Below are positions 1 to 11,587 of a DNA stretch of 64,000 nucleotides, in pieces. Below the pieces are notes generated by a model. That model made no database searches and was not told the origin of the DNA. It saw only the letters and a program-made list of their open reading frames with translations. Positions within the stretch are counted from its first letter, which is position 1. Every line of letters starts with the position of its first letter. Made by a program: the position numbers and the translations under genes. This DNA comes from Rhyacophila brunnea. Taxonomy: Eukaryota; Arthropoda; Insecta; Trichoptera; Rhyacophilidae. The stretch covers positions 124,001 through 188,000 of the forward strand of contig JAGYXB010000560.1 in the NCBI GenBank assembly GCA_022495005.1, in the 5' to 3' direction.

Positions 1-1183
1 TGGCTCGATGGTGTATGGACAGAGAGCCATTGTATGGCTTTAATTAACAAAAAGTATTGAATGAAATAACACAGATTTTTATTTTATAATTCCGCGCAAA
101 ATTATGTTTTATTACAATTGGACAAGCATTGGTCTTATTAAATTTCATTTAAATGTGTCTTAGACAAGGTTCGAAATGGACAAGAACATACCAGAGCACC
201 ATTCCTGTTCGTGAAATCGGTAAAATTATCGCTCCGTCTCGTGGAAAAAATAATTTGACCATCTGAGCTAGAGAGGACAAATAATAGAATCTAACACTCT
301 TATTTTTTTGAAATACACATAAAATTTGATATCTTTGCTATGTTAATATATTATCTTCAGAAAACTGTCGAGCGCTCCGGTTCGTAAACTTTTCCACTTC
401 GAGCGCTGGTTAGATTATTTTCAACCGGACCCATCACTCGTACACATTCCTAGATTTTCGCCGCGCTCAGTTTACGGGACTGCAACTACTCTAACACGAA
501 GTGCGTGGCCTTGCTGCCAGGTGTAATACCCTCCAGTCGAAGGCGCGTCGTCTAACAAATAAACAAACGCATATTGCGATAATAATATTATTTGAAACGT
601 TTCTTTGCGGGCAGAATCATTGTCAACTTATGTCAACTTTTGTCTGGGGTATGTTGATATAAAATTTTTGATGCGGCATTAGAGACATTTTGTTATGAGG
701 AAGGTTACATTTGGTAATAGTTCCTACATTAAAGTGTTGCTATCATGGATTTAGGGATAATCAACTAAGATTAAGATACTATAATGATACATGCATCACA
801 TGCAACGTACGATTTTTACCGAGTGACAAAAAGAGTAATGCCCGGCAATCCAATATAATTCAGAAGTGATAATCCAAAAAATCGCAGGCACGATGAAATC
901 ACCAATGGCTATAATATGCTTGCGGAATATTCCGAACTAAAAAGCGATCACTATGGATGGAAACAAGTTGTCAGACTGTTGTCATAGGAAGCCAAAGCAT
1001 ATTCCGGAATATCGTGCTCTTGACGACGATGATTTATACTTACTTAATATATAATCCTAGAATGACAAATTAAATAAGTACCATAAAACGTAGTGTCATT
1101 GCTAGATATACAGTTAATTGCAATCAAGATTTTTTTTGTTCAAATGCGTTGTGACAATCATAAAAAATACATTCAATAAATAG
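1..1183. other. Left-edge intronic sequence
   Basis: From about 700 this is the duplicated intron that also precedes the 216-nt exons at 41002 and 44110. The first 700 bases show no supported gene. Confidence 0.5.
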
Positions 1184-1399
1184 GGTCAGCAAGGATGGCC
1201 GGGTGTTCCGGGGCAACCAGGAGTTGCCGGTATTAATGGCATTCCAGGAATTAAGGGAGATCAAAGAACTCCTGGACCACAAGGGCCTCAAAGGAACTCT
1301 GGTCCGATGGGAATACAGGGGCCTCAAGGACCGTTTGGATCCCAAAGCACACCAGGACTGCAAGGCTCAATTGGTCAACAAAGAGTCCCTGTACCTCAT
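1184..1399 (+). CDS. Left-end collagen gene: 216-nt Gly-X-Y exon
   Basis: Seventy-two open codons (AATAG acceptor, CAT|GTTAGT donor) starting GQQGWPGVPGQPGVAGINGI. It is paralogous to the exons at 41002 and 44110. Gly is replaced in several triplets (RTP, RNS, STP, RVP, VPH). Upstream exons of this gene would lie left of the window, so the gene is partial here. Confidence 0.6.
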
Positions 1400-2379
1400 G
1401 TTAGTAAGAGACATTTAATACTATTAAATATACGAGTATATAATTTTATTAACCTTGAAGAGTATTAAAATATTGAAGTAGCTTTATTTAATACTGACGT
1501 TTAAGAGGTCATTTTAGTATGGCGTGGGAAATTAGTCAAATGTCACACTTTTTGAGGTACTTACTATTTTTTCACTACACTCGGGCTATATCACATAATA
1601 AATGCTAGAGAATAAAAGATAGAGGACTTATATGAGTATACAACATCCAACACAATATTTACTTAATTTCTATCCACAATACATATTTGTGTAATACTTA
1701 GAATCTCATTTTCAATTTAGCCACTAGGTAAGCTACTCGTAATGTGTTGTGTGCCCCATAAACGGCTACTTAACGCCTAATCCCACTTATTTAAATTATA
1801 AACTTAATAGGACCCTAACGTAGGTAGCTAAGTAGTATTGACAGATAAACAACACTTGCTGCTCCCGATTTCTAAGATAGTCATCAGGGACACACATATC
1901 AATACTAACAAGGACGGCACAGTTCTCGTTTATACAACCCATGAATCGAAAAAAAAATGTTTTAACGTTTAGAATACGGTAGGTATTTAAACAAATATAG
2001 CTAAGAATAAGTCAGTCAGATAAACCCACGGATAGTATCAATGTAACTCCAATTAAAGGAGTAACCATTCCTTTTGAGCGCTCTCCACCATAAGACCGTA
2101 CTTCAACTGTTGTGAGACTCAAATAATAGACCTATTATCAAGCCTGATGCTGAGCTAAGGAGTTATAATAAAGTTTTAATAGTTGGAATACTCATACCAA
2201 TAATTATTATTAGGTGCTTGCTTAAATGAGTGGGTTTGTAATAATAAAATCAAAAAAAATCGATACGGTAGTCTGAAAAAAGGTGTCTACTTTTATTTTA
2301 GATGAAATTGAAAACAGAATGATTTTTTCAAATTATAGAATACAATACATAACCATTGTTACTTATTTATATTTTTAAG

Positions 2380-2553
2380 GGAAATGGACCAGTACGTTGT
2401 AACGAGTGTAGCCGAGACGTAGTCAAGTGCATATCCAAAACAGAATATTCACCTTGCAGAATTTCCATTTCTCTACCATGTCCAGCTGGAACATATTGTA
2501 ATGTCAACTATATACCGTCTTGCCACAAAGATTTAATTCCATTATGCCTCTAA
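2380..2553 (+). CDS. Left-end collagen gene: Cys-rich terminal exon
   Basis: After ATTTTTAAG the exon reads GNGPVRCNECSRDVVKC, then SKTEYSPC, LPCPAGTYC, SCHKDLIPLC and LTAA-type stop (last residue Leu, stop at 2551). Cysteine spacing and CPxGTYC match 53550-53726. It is in phase 0 with the 1184-1399 exon, so the two probably form the 3' end of one transcript. Confidence 0.68.
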   Translation, partial: GNGPVRCNECSRDVVKCISKTEYSPCRISISLPCPAGTYCNVNYIPSCHKDLIPLCL

Positions 2554-3800
2554 CAGTCTAACATAACGTTTCCTTAGTACTGGTTTGTGATCTAGACCAC
2601 TCTTACCAAAAAAACTTTTTACGTATAACGATCATTGTTATGTTACATATCCAGTGAAAAAAGACTAATTTTTTTTAAAATAAACTAGTTGTAAGTGTAT
2701 TTTTGTTCCAAATCCATAAAAATAATACAAAACATTGCATTGGCTCCATATCCGGATATAGAGCAAGCCAATAATAATAATTCAATACGCTATGATATAA
2801 TTTGTATTGGCTTGTCCCATACCCTTCCATATCCCCCCTACAGATGACAGGGGCTGATATTTTTGACTACCAAGCCATTGTAGCTTCTTATGCTTTTACC
2901 AATATTTAATTCAGAAAATTAAAGCATTTACAATAGGAAAAATAATCTCTTCTGTAAATATGTTCCATCAGCAAACGAGAAAATCGTTGAGATGAAAAAT
3001 CCATGATGAAGTTATGTCATAAAATGATAAGGATTTTTTCAAAGTACTATTTGCATCTTAAAAAATAATTAATAAGGGTTTTTTCTGGAAACTATTGTAT
3101 AATTCATTCAATTGCTTTATTTCCCTTTATATTTCTTATTTTTTTTTTGATGATATTGTATTATTATTAGAAATTTATATTTATATCTTTTTTAAATCTT
3201 TACTTACTTAGCATAAGATTTTTTTCAATATTCTTATTGTAACAATTTTATTATCGTAATAAATAAAAAAATGATAAATATAATAACCTATAATGTATTT
3301 TTTATTATTGACGAAAACACAGTAACAATGAAAAAAATATTACGCGTGTTGTAACCCGAAAATATGAAAAAATATTACCTTAGTTTGTTCTATATCCATA
3401 ATTTGTACCATATTCACAAAAATACGAAACATACACAATAACAATGAACATGGAACACAAAAATAACGTAAAATAAAGCATAGCGGTGCATCAATACCAT
3501 GCGAAATCACTATTGATAAGAGTTCCTACTGAATATAATTAATAACATCCCAACAGAAAGCGTGTTTCTCAACCAAGTATGCATGTCTTCATGTAATGCT
3601 TATTTCCCGCAACTTATTCAAGTTATTAGAATTGGAGATCCAGAGATTGCAATTCCTCTTTGTCAAGAATAAAATAGTCTTATTTTTATTGTCATGTAGT
3701 TTATAAATAATATTTTAGAGATTTTTTTGATAATTCATTTCATTTCTTAATAAAATTAACGACTTCGTCGTCTGATTTTTTCGCCGCTCGAACTTGTCTT
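2554..3800. other. AT-rich intergenic DNA
   Basis: No coding frame, tRNA or clear repeat seen. Short duplicated words occur only. Confidence 0.5.
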
Positions 3801-3936
3801 CTTAAGAGGGGACATGCTCAGCGTAGGTCAAAATGGCGCTTTTGTTCTATTTTCAAAGGATGATCCAAAAAAATGGATCAATCTATTTATAGACAAGTCC
3901 ATTTAATAAAAGACATTTCAACATTGTAGTAGATAT

Positions 3937-4158
3937 CTATTTATTTAAAAATAATGCAAACAGAAATTCCTCAATACCCCTTTTTCCAATGCGAGCCGCA
4001 TGGCTGCTTTTAAGTTTACATTTGTCAACTGGCTTCGATATTTGTTTTTTTATGAAGTGCATTACACTGAATGATCTTTCACAGTATACAGTAGTAGGAA
4101 AAAATCGACAATAATAAAAAATCAATTCTTGCCAATTCTTTGAATTCACTTTATCCAT
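3937..4158 (-). pseudogene. hAT transposase C-terminal fragment
   Basis: A 73-residue frame contains FPTTVYCERSFSVMHFIKKQ, matching the hAT dimerisation region pattern (ERSFS..., then a short basic stretch). Only the last part of the transposase is present, so it is a relic. It sits between two pieces of a TTAA-target element. Confidence 0.55.
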
Positions 4159-4267
4159 AGAAACGGACTATTTCACATCTCCTGATCTCATCCATGATCT
4201 CATCACAAAAACATATTATGGATCATTTGTGCGTGGAAAGAAATTTAAGACAAGTGATGTGTATTAA

Positions 4268-5215
4268 GGTGGTACATGCTCAGCGTACGTCAAAATGGAG
4301 CTTTTATGCTAATTTCAAAGCATGATCCTGGACATTCCTTAAATGTTGTAGATAATCTATTTACATAATTTTCATGCTTTATTATCTATGTGCCTTTAAC
4401 ACCCACGGTGGCCGCGTGGCTTAAGCGCTGGACTATCACGCCGTGGGTCTCAGGTTCGAATCCTGGGTCTGGCAAGTACACATATTGTTTTTCAATTTGT
4501 GTGTGAGTCAGGGTATGGACCTAATAGGTTGAGCAAGTGGGTGACGTCCATTTCTCGTAAAAAACAAAATCAGTTAATACAACCCTCTACTCTGTGGAGG
4601 CCCATATGATCATATTAGGATCAGACATGGTCGAAAAAAAAATTATCCCATATATTTATTTTGAACATTTGATGACTGCATAAAGTATTTTTATAACATA
4701 AAATAGTATTCTTTTAAACCTCTCGCTCTAATGTTTTAGAATATAGTCATATTTCAGTACGTCCATGTGAAGTGGTGTTAAGATTTTTTATATTTATTAA
4801 TTTTTAAAAGCATTTATAAAACCATTAGTAAAATTTATATCGACATTATTATAGTGAAATATTTACAATAAAAAATTATATTGATAATCTCTGTGATCCC
4901 AAATTTGACAAGAATTAGGCATTTTATTATACAAAAAATGGGCAAGATTAACACATTTGAAGATAATTCTAAAGATACTAATTATAAGCTATGTCTTTGG
5001 CCATTCAAGTGTGATAAACATTTTACGAATAATGATTGCTTTATAATAATTATTGACCTAAGAATAAGGTAGTGTTTTTTTGAAATACGCCATTTCTTTT
5101 GGCATTCCCCAGTGGTTAAGCTACAACATACGGCCGTAGCCATAGATTGACAAACTATAATTGAAGTAGGGAGTAAAATGATGTTAACGCGCGTGTTTGA
5201 ACATGTACCTAACCG
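4268..5215. mobile_element. TTAA-target long-TIR element, copy with a nested SINE
   Basis: Starts TTAA|GGTGGTACATGCTCAGCG and continues as in the copies at 24274 and 50629, to GTGTTTGAACATGTACCT near 5210. The right half is missing. A tRNA-derived SINE interrupts it at about 4399-4627. Confidence 0.6.
4399..4627 (+). mobile_element. tRNA-derived SINE
   Basis: The head is tRNA-like: CACGGTGGCCGCGTGGCTTA with an A box (GTGGCTTAAGCGCTGG) and a perfect B box (GGTTCGAATCC). A tRNA-unrelated body follows, ending near CAGACATGGTCG and an A run. The reverse-strand copy at 19639-19874 is nearly identical along its whole length. Confidence 0.8.
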
Positions 5216-7306
5216 ATTTTTTTTAAAAATGTGTGTTAGTTCACAGTTTTAACACGTAGCCAAAAAGATGTTGTCTTACAATAGTTAAACAAAATTGTAT
5301 ACTGTCGTTTTTTTGCATATAAATAGGTTAGTAGTCACAACGTCTATCAAGTACTCTGAAATCACTGACCAGTATAATAGCGAAAATATATTTACTTACT
5401 TTTCGTCGACAAAGAGCTAAAAAAATTCAATACTTATAAATTATTAAGGTGTTTAATTACTTTGATTTTGTTTGTTGTAATGTTTAATTGATTTGAATCG
5501 GCAGTGAAGATAAATGCCTGATCTAGTACTATTGTTTTGCTGGTGAATTAAAAAAACAAATAATTTAAAAAATATGTTTTAATTAGTTATATTTGTTGTC
5601 ATTTTAAGCCTATAGAATGCAATATTTAAAAAAAAAATCTAAAAAACTAAGAGTAATGATATATTATAGAGAAAGCCTATTTTCAGGCAAAATGAAGCCG
5701 CGCTTCTAGCGTATACGCGCAGTAGAACAACGGTTACAACCGGCACTGGGTAGACTGGGACGACACGGGCATGGGCGGATGTTTGGGCAGGCGGAATATT
5801 TGGAATGAACGGGCGGTTGCGGACAGGCGGGGTTATCTTACTCTTACGCATAGGGCGGAGATAAAACCGTGCCGAATGCTTACTCACTCGCACTTATGGT
5901 TAGTTTTTGTTCAGGCTTTGCAAAATATAAAAACCCTAAATATAGTCAAATTTACGGTAATATTATTATTTCACGTATGTAAATGTGTCTTAAATAATAC
6001 ACTAACTGTATAAACCTTATTTTTTTTCAAATTTAAAACCAAAAATATATGTGGAAAAATAGTAAAAATAGAACTTTAAATGCGTAAAAACTAAGTGTTC
6101 ACCTCACTTAAGAGGTCGACCCGGATGCCGGCCCCTCTGAGCCTGGGCCTCCAGGCTAGAGTCATGTCAGCCCCCCTCCCACCCTTTGTCGAGGCCATGA
6201 CCTCAATAACTGACATTAATACTCCAAATGAGGCAAATTATTATATAGGTGTACGTATTCAATAGCGTACATTCATGATATACCTATAACAACGGAAAAA
6301 GGAGGACTTTCTCATATACATGTGGATCTATTCAATACACAAGGCGGTTATCGGCAGCTATCGATGGTAATTTAGCATAGTTATGTATTAAGATATTATA
6401 ATTGTTACAATAAGTTAGCCGTCTAAACTGTCAAAACTGAATATTTCGCTCTAAAAGTTAACACAGGGGGTGTTGACAATTATTGACAATTTAGAGTTTA
6501 AAAGCATATCTATATTCCCTCTTTGCTTACGTTATGTTATGGACACCATATAAGCTCTGACTGGCTTTGCGGATAGAAAGTGCAGCTAGCTTAGCCGCTA
6601 AGTTTTTTTAGCGCAAATTTGATTCTCGTTCGGATTTTTTTTTTTTGTAAAATATCTATTTTAGTGCATGTTGTCTTTTTTGTGAAATTTTATAAAAAGT
6701 AATATACTTATAATATTTAATGTTCAGTAAATTATTATAACAGTTAAATACCGAAGATGAAACAAAATTGAAGTTTAATGGCCAAGCGGTGACTGTGAAA
6801 GAACTGTGAAAGACAGATTTTTTCAAATATCTGCTTAAACAATTTAGACAAAAAAAAAAATCCGATAAGTAATTAATTTATTTACAATATTTTTAATGAA
6901 AAATATAAATATCAACAAACAACATTAGTCATATACAAATGGATCAGAGCTGTATGAAGACTTTTAATATTCCTTATAGATAGTTTTCCAATTTGTGTTT
7001 TCAATAACATAATATCGTAAAAATATAGCGTTAAGTGTTCAACACACGTGTGCTACTTATGCCTACTTACGTACGCATGAGAATTTTGGAACACTCATGG
7101 TTAATAATAACTCCCCCTTCAGGGATACGCCACTGCGTAGCTCGTTGAATTGTTTAGCTCAGTCGGTGAGGGGTTATCAATAATAAGACGATGTTTCCTT
7201 TTGAATGAGAGTACGGTTATGACTCTGTTTATTATTTTCTCTGCCAATATACAACGTTCAGTTTTCAGCGTACAATATTCGGGCAATGTAGGTGAAGGCA
7301 ACAGAC
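5216..7306. other. Intergenic DNA with old repeat pieces
   Basis: The stretch 5830-5930 (CTCACTCGCACTTATG, GTTTTTGTTCAGGC) recurs at 58970-59035. The stretch 6100-6200 is a tail piece of the 22880/55540 repeat. No gene supported. Confidence 0.45.
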
Positions 7307-7690
7307 ATGTAGACGTAGCGACCGATTTGATACGAAGCGAATGCGCGAGAAATTATCTTACCCGTAAGTAAACGGGATAAGATTTTTCACCGGGTAGTAC
7401 TTCGGCGTACAAGATGATTCGAAAGTTCCAGAAGCGACGAGAAGAGATGAGCGGCGAGATACTGATGGAATGGGTCCAAGGTTGAAGAGAGGCTGCTAGT
7501 CGGCGAGTGACTGTTTCCGAGGGCTGATCCGTGAGACTGATCCCGAGGGCTGATCCGTTAGACTGCTGATTTATTGCCCGGATTCATCTCTATTTATAGC
7601 AGCATCCCTGTTTCTAATTGGTCCAAAGAGATAATAAGAAGGGGTGACCCAAGATTCTAATGTATTCATTAATTCGTACTACGTGACATC
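7307..7690 (-). mobile_element. Possible solo LTR
   Basis: On the minus strand the segment starts TGTCACGTAG, has GCTATAAATAGAGATG and an AATAAA, then a directly repeated stretch (GATCAGCCCTCGG..., twice), and could end in TCTACA. This is LTR-like, but I find no clean target duplication or flanking retroviral-type genes, so the call is weak. Confidence 0.3.
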
Positions 7691-8561
7691 TCTTGTTTAT
7701 TTAATAGGAATTTACTGAGTTGTCAAAATAACCAAGTACCAAGAGATAATATGTTATATGCATGTGGATGGATGTTTTGACTTTATAAAATATCGTCTAT
7801 CTAATTTGATTGATTTTATATGAATTTATCTAGGGCATTTATATAGCTGTCTCCGGCATAAACTCGCGGTTTTAGTCTTATGCCAAGAGTAAACACACGA
7901 TTTTATTAGCGTTTAAATTATATGCATTTACAACTACTTACTAGGTAGTTATATTTAACTTATAATAATAGGCCCTGTAATTGTCATCCACCGACCTTCA
8001 CATAAATATTTGTGATTTTACGACGTAAACCTGTCTGTTGCCTTTACCTTTTACAAATACATATTAATCATATATTTATATAATCAGATATAATTATTAT
8101 AAACACAAAAATCAAATAATATTTCATAAAAGTTGAATTTAAGGGACTCTATGATGCTATGATTTGTTTTTTTCGCGCGCTTAATTCTTGTCTAGCGGGA
8201 AACATTTTTCCATACGCACACCGATGCACACACATACCAATGCATTGGCCGGCCGTTGGGTATTTGTTATGCTCTCAATTTTGCAGTCGCTACGCGCTCA
8301 GTTACTATGCGGTTTATACATATTACTTCGTTGGATTATTTATTCTATATTTATCAATTTATGTTTAAGGAGTTTATGGATTGAAATATTATTCGATTAG
8401 TGTGTTCCACATAACATTTTAATTATTTATATACACTTTATTATTAATCTCTCGCTACTGCGTTCGTCTCTTTATATTAGCAATTACTCTTCTTCTTTTA
8501 TACTGATATATAAATACATAATATTAATAATTTTATACCTAACATTTTATAATAACATTAT

Positions 8562-8686
8562 CACAGGTTTTATGTACAGAACAAGGCAATTTAGCATACA
8601 TCATTCTTTCATTCCGTATTACCTTGTTCGTAGCGAGTGTCCCGTTCGATATGTTTACATACCGAACGGGTAACGTAAAACCTGTG
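8562..8686. mobile_element. Short MITE-like inverted repeat
   Basis: Ends are CACAGGTTTTATGT and ACGTAAAACCTGTG, inverted with one mismatch. Inside lies a strong hairpin, CCCGTTCG...CGAACGGG. No coding potential. Confidence 0.45.
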
Positions 8687-8689
8687 AAC

Positions 8690-11010
8690 AGACAAACAAA
8701 TTACATATGATTAGACAAGGAAGCGTTTAGACGTTTTACTAAGCCGTATAGTTAGAGATCAGGTTTATATGTCGGCTTATTACTAATTAATTTACTAAGC
8801 GTATACGCCTACCTACCGGCAGGTGGTGACATTAACCATCATTAATTATTGGTTCTGACACTACTTGCGAGTATCGATGCTTTCGACCAATATGATGACG
8901 TTTGCTGTAATAACCACAATACTACACAATAAACTAATAGATAAAGAAGCAGACAAAGGTGCAAGATGTGACATAGGTCGTCAAACAGATTAAATAGGAA
9001 TGGGCCGCAAATGTCGCTAGGCAAATGGACAAGCGCTGGGTGAATGAAGTCATACAACGATATAGGTCTCTCAGCCAAAGTTGAGGCGAGCCAAAGCGAA
9101 TTCAGATACGAAAGATTTTGTGTATTGTTGCATTTCTGAGGCAACGGGCATTGCACAACGTCTACGAGAAATAGCCGTTTGTCTTGCTTATAGGTACCTA
9201 TTTATTGCATTTATAGCGAAAAGACGACAGCATGCGTATACGTTGATGTTCTGTTTAACTTAAGTTAACACATCTATAGCCAAGGGGCACTAAACGATAA
9301 GAGGAGCGTCATAAGACCCACTGTTTTACAATTCACACGATTCAGTGGATCTACGAGGTACCGAAAAACTACGAATCGACAGGTATGAAAGGAACTAAGA
9401 GAAGACTTAATTTACCCAGGGTAATTATGATTTATCATCAAACTATCTTAACAAGAAATGAAAATATAATTAATATTAAATTCTACAAGTTTTTAAAAAG
9501 GTTTGTCGATAGCTATTTTGGTTGTAACACCATTATAAAGACTATTCAGATAGGCCGCTTGCCATTGCTTAAATACTACATGTGTATAGATAGACACAGA
9601 ATACATTCTCTTACTCGTTCCAGCAATATTATGGATTTTTACACTTATTATTAATTGTAATATAATTAATACTTTGAAAACCCTAAGTGGGTTTTTTAAT
9701 GGATATCAAAATTTATCAAAATTACAGTGTTCGAGATTGACATTATTAATCAATTAAAATATTATTTGTATAATTGTATTATTAGTGTGTTCAAATTATA
9801 TTTAATAGTCGCGACGAATGCATTACCAAAATTTCATTAATTATGTGATTACAAAACTATCTTAAGGCTATCCCTCAGCTAAGGCATTGTCTAAAAAGAT
9901 CGTGACTAGGCGATGCGCGGATCGTGCAAATGACGCGCGCCGAGCGAAATATATTTTGTCATAAAAATTCAACATGCGTCCCTTTTATGTTATGTTTATT
10001 ATTATATTCGTAATTATTATATTCGTAGTTCATTCATTGACATGTTTTCTTTTTCAAGTACATGCCATACGTTTTTAAGTCATCTTTACACGATTTAAGA
10101 ATATGTTCCTTCGACGCCATCACAAAACAAATTGACGTGCAAACAGGTCGACTATCGCTCGCCGAAATTTTGTTCCACATATAGTTGAAAATTATTTGCC
10201 GTTTCACTTATGTACGCTCTTAATTTATCGGTGCCTGAAAATTTAAATACAAATAACGAAACCAAAGTTCCAATTAAAAACATGTGTTTTTGGATTGTCA
10301 ATATATTATATATATATTTGGGAAGCCGTTCAACTCCTTATTACCTAGGGATGTATAGCGATTTATAACACAAATAAAAAAAATACAAATAATATACATT
10401 TTTGCAATACTGGCCCTCCATCTGACGACAGCAAAGAAGAGACACACGATCTACCAACCAGCTCACGGTGTGCTTTTTTTTCACTGTGTGATTGATACGA
10501 GTAGATATATTTAAAAAAAATCTAATAGATTGGGCGAATGGCTGACAATTCGTTAAATAATCTGTTAACACAGCAACCCTTCTGTGAAGACCTATGTGAC
10601 ACACACCAAACATGGTTTACAAATAATATAAGTACAATGAAGTCATGCGCGCGCACAAGGTTGGATGGGATTTCTTGCCGCCCCCCCAGAAACGGAAAAG
10701 GTTCCCTTCTACGTCAGGACCTCATGACTGAGGATTGTGTTCCGGATGATAAGTATGACCGTTAAACGGTTAAATTTATTAATAAATATCGTGGATATTT
10801 TTTCAAAATTACTTCTCCCCCCCTCAAACCATTTTGCTGTATTTGTGCCTGCTGATATGATCGTATACAATAAGATCTTTGTTTGTATATCCTAGTAATA
10901 AAAATATAACGAAGAAGTATTTGCTTTAATTCGACTCTGCTTAGATATTATTCCAATTCTATTTAATATACAATTAAAAAAGTAAACTTGAGAAATACCA
11001 AATACCCAGA
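8690..11010. other. Intergenic DNA upstream of gene A
   Basis: Open frames here are short, unconserved in the window and lack gene features. No promoter element other than the gene A core promoter was picked out. Confidence 0.45.
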
Positions 11011-11014
11011 TAAC

Positions 11015-11052
11015 AAAGGTCAAAAAGATAAGTGCATTATGGCATTATAAAA
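11015..11052 (+). promoter_or_regulatory. Gene A core promoter: AAAGGTCAA element and TATA box
   Basis: TATAAAA lies at 11046-11052, 121 bp before the ATG. AGGTCA, a nuclear-receptor half-site in the context CAAAGGTCAA, lies at 11017-11022, exactly 29 bp upstream of the TATA box. Gene B has the same pair at the same spacing, which supports function. The trans-acting factor is not known from the sequence. Confidence 0.55.
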
Positions 11053-11172
11053 CGAACGCCACTATGAAATTTCTAAGACTTAAGGAAACATTATTTAGTC
11101 TGAAACATATGAAAATATTATAGTAATATATTTTTGTTTAGTTAAATATTCAAAATAATATTAAATTTCACC

Positions 11173-11587
11173 ATGGATACAAAATTATTTCTCACAGAGA
11201 TCAATCCAAATAAAGACTTAAAAAAATGTTGCAAAATAAGTCAAACGTGCTCACTGGAACATATTCAAAATTATAGTAAAAATACCAAATATAGTAAAAT
11301 ACTCTGGATTTTGTGTTTTATTTTAAGTTCCTATGCAACGTATAAGTGTGGGAAGTTGCACAGTGAATTGAGTGACTTTAAACTGTTGATAAGTGGAAAA
11401 GATGTACTTCAAAGTGATTTTGTGATTAGTAAATTGGAAAATGAGATACTCAACAGGATCCAGAAGAGGATGTCAGGTAAAAGTTATTTGATTCCAAGTG
11501 AATCGGAAAAGAACATTGCCTCTAAGACAGGTAGTATTTATTTGACTAGGAAATCTATGAACTTGCCTCGGTGTAACTGTGTTAAAG
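11173..11587 (+). CDS. Gene A exon 1: cytoplasmic tail, membrane anchor and stalk
   Basis: This exon codes 138 residues plus one base (phase 1 donor AAAG|GTTTGT). It carries the single hydrophobic segment [18 protein letters not shown], followed by a charged heptad-like stretch with [11 protein letters not shown] and [10 protein letters not shown]. Gene B exon 1 (26532-26952) aligns throughout, including ILW.LC.ILS.YAT..CG and R.QKR, which confirms that this ORF is coding. Confidence 0.85.

Noticed and set aside
1124..1418. Overlapping frames in other registers of the 216-nt collagen exon (also at 41021 and 44065-44358)
   Set aside because: They are shadows of the Gly-X-Y reading frame, which alone fits the splice sites.
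8842..9156. 104-residue minus-strand frame with hydrophobic stretch
   Set aside because: No recognised motif, no supporting splice sites or paralogue, composition fits AT-rich noise.
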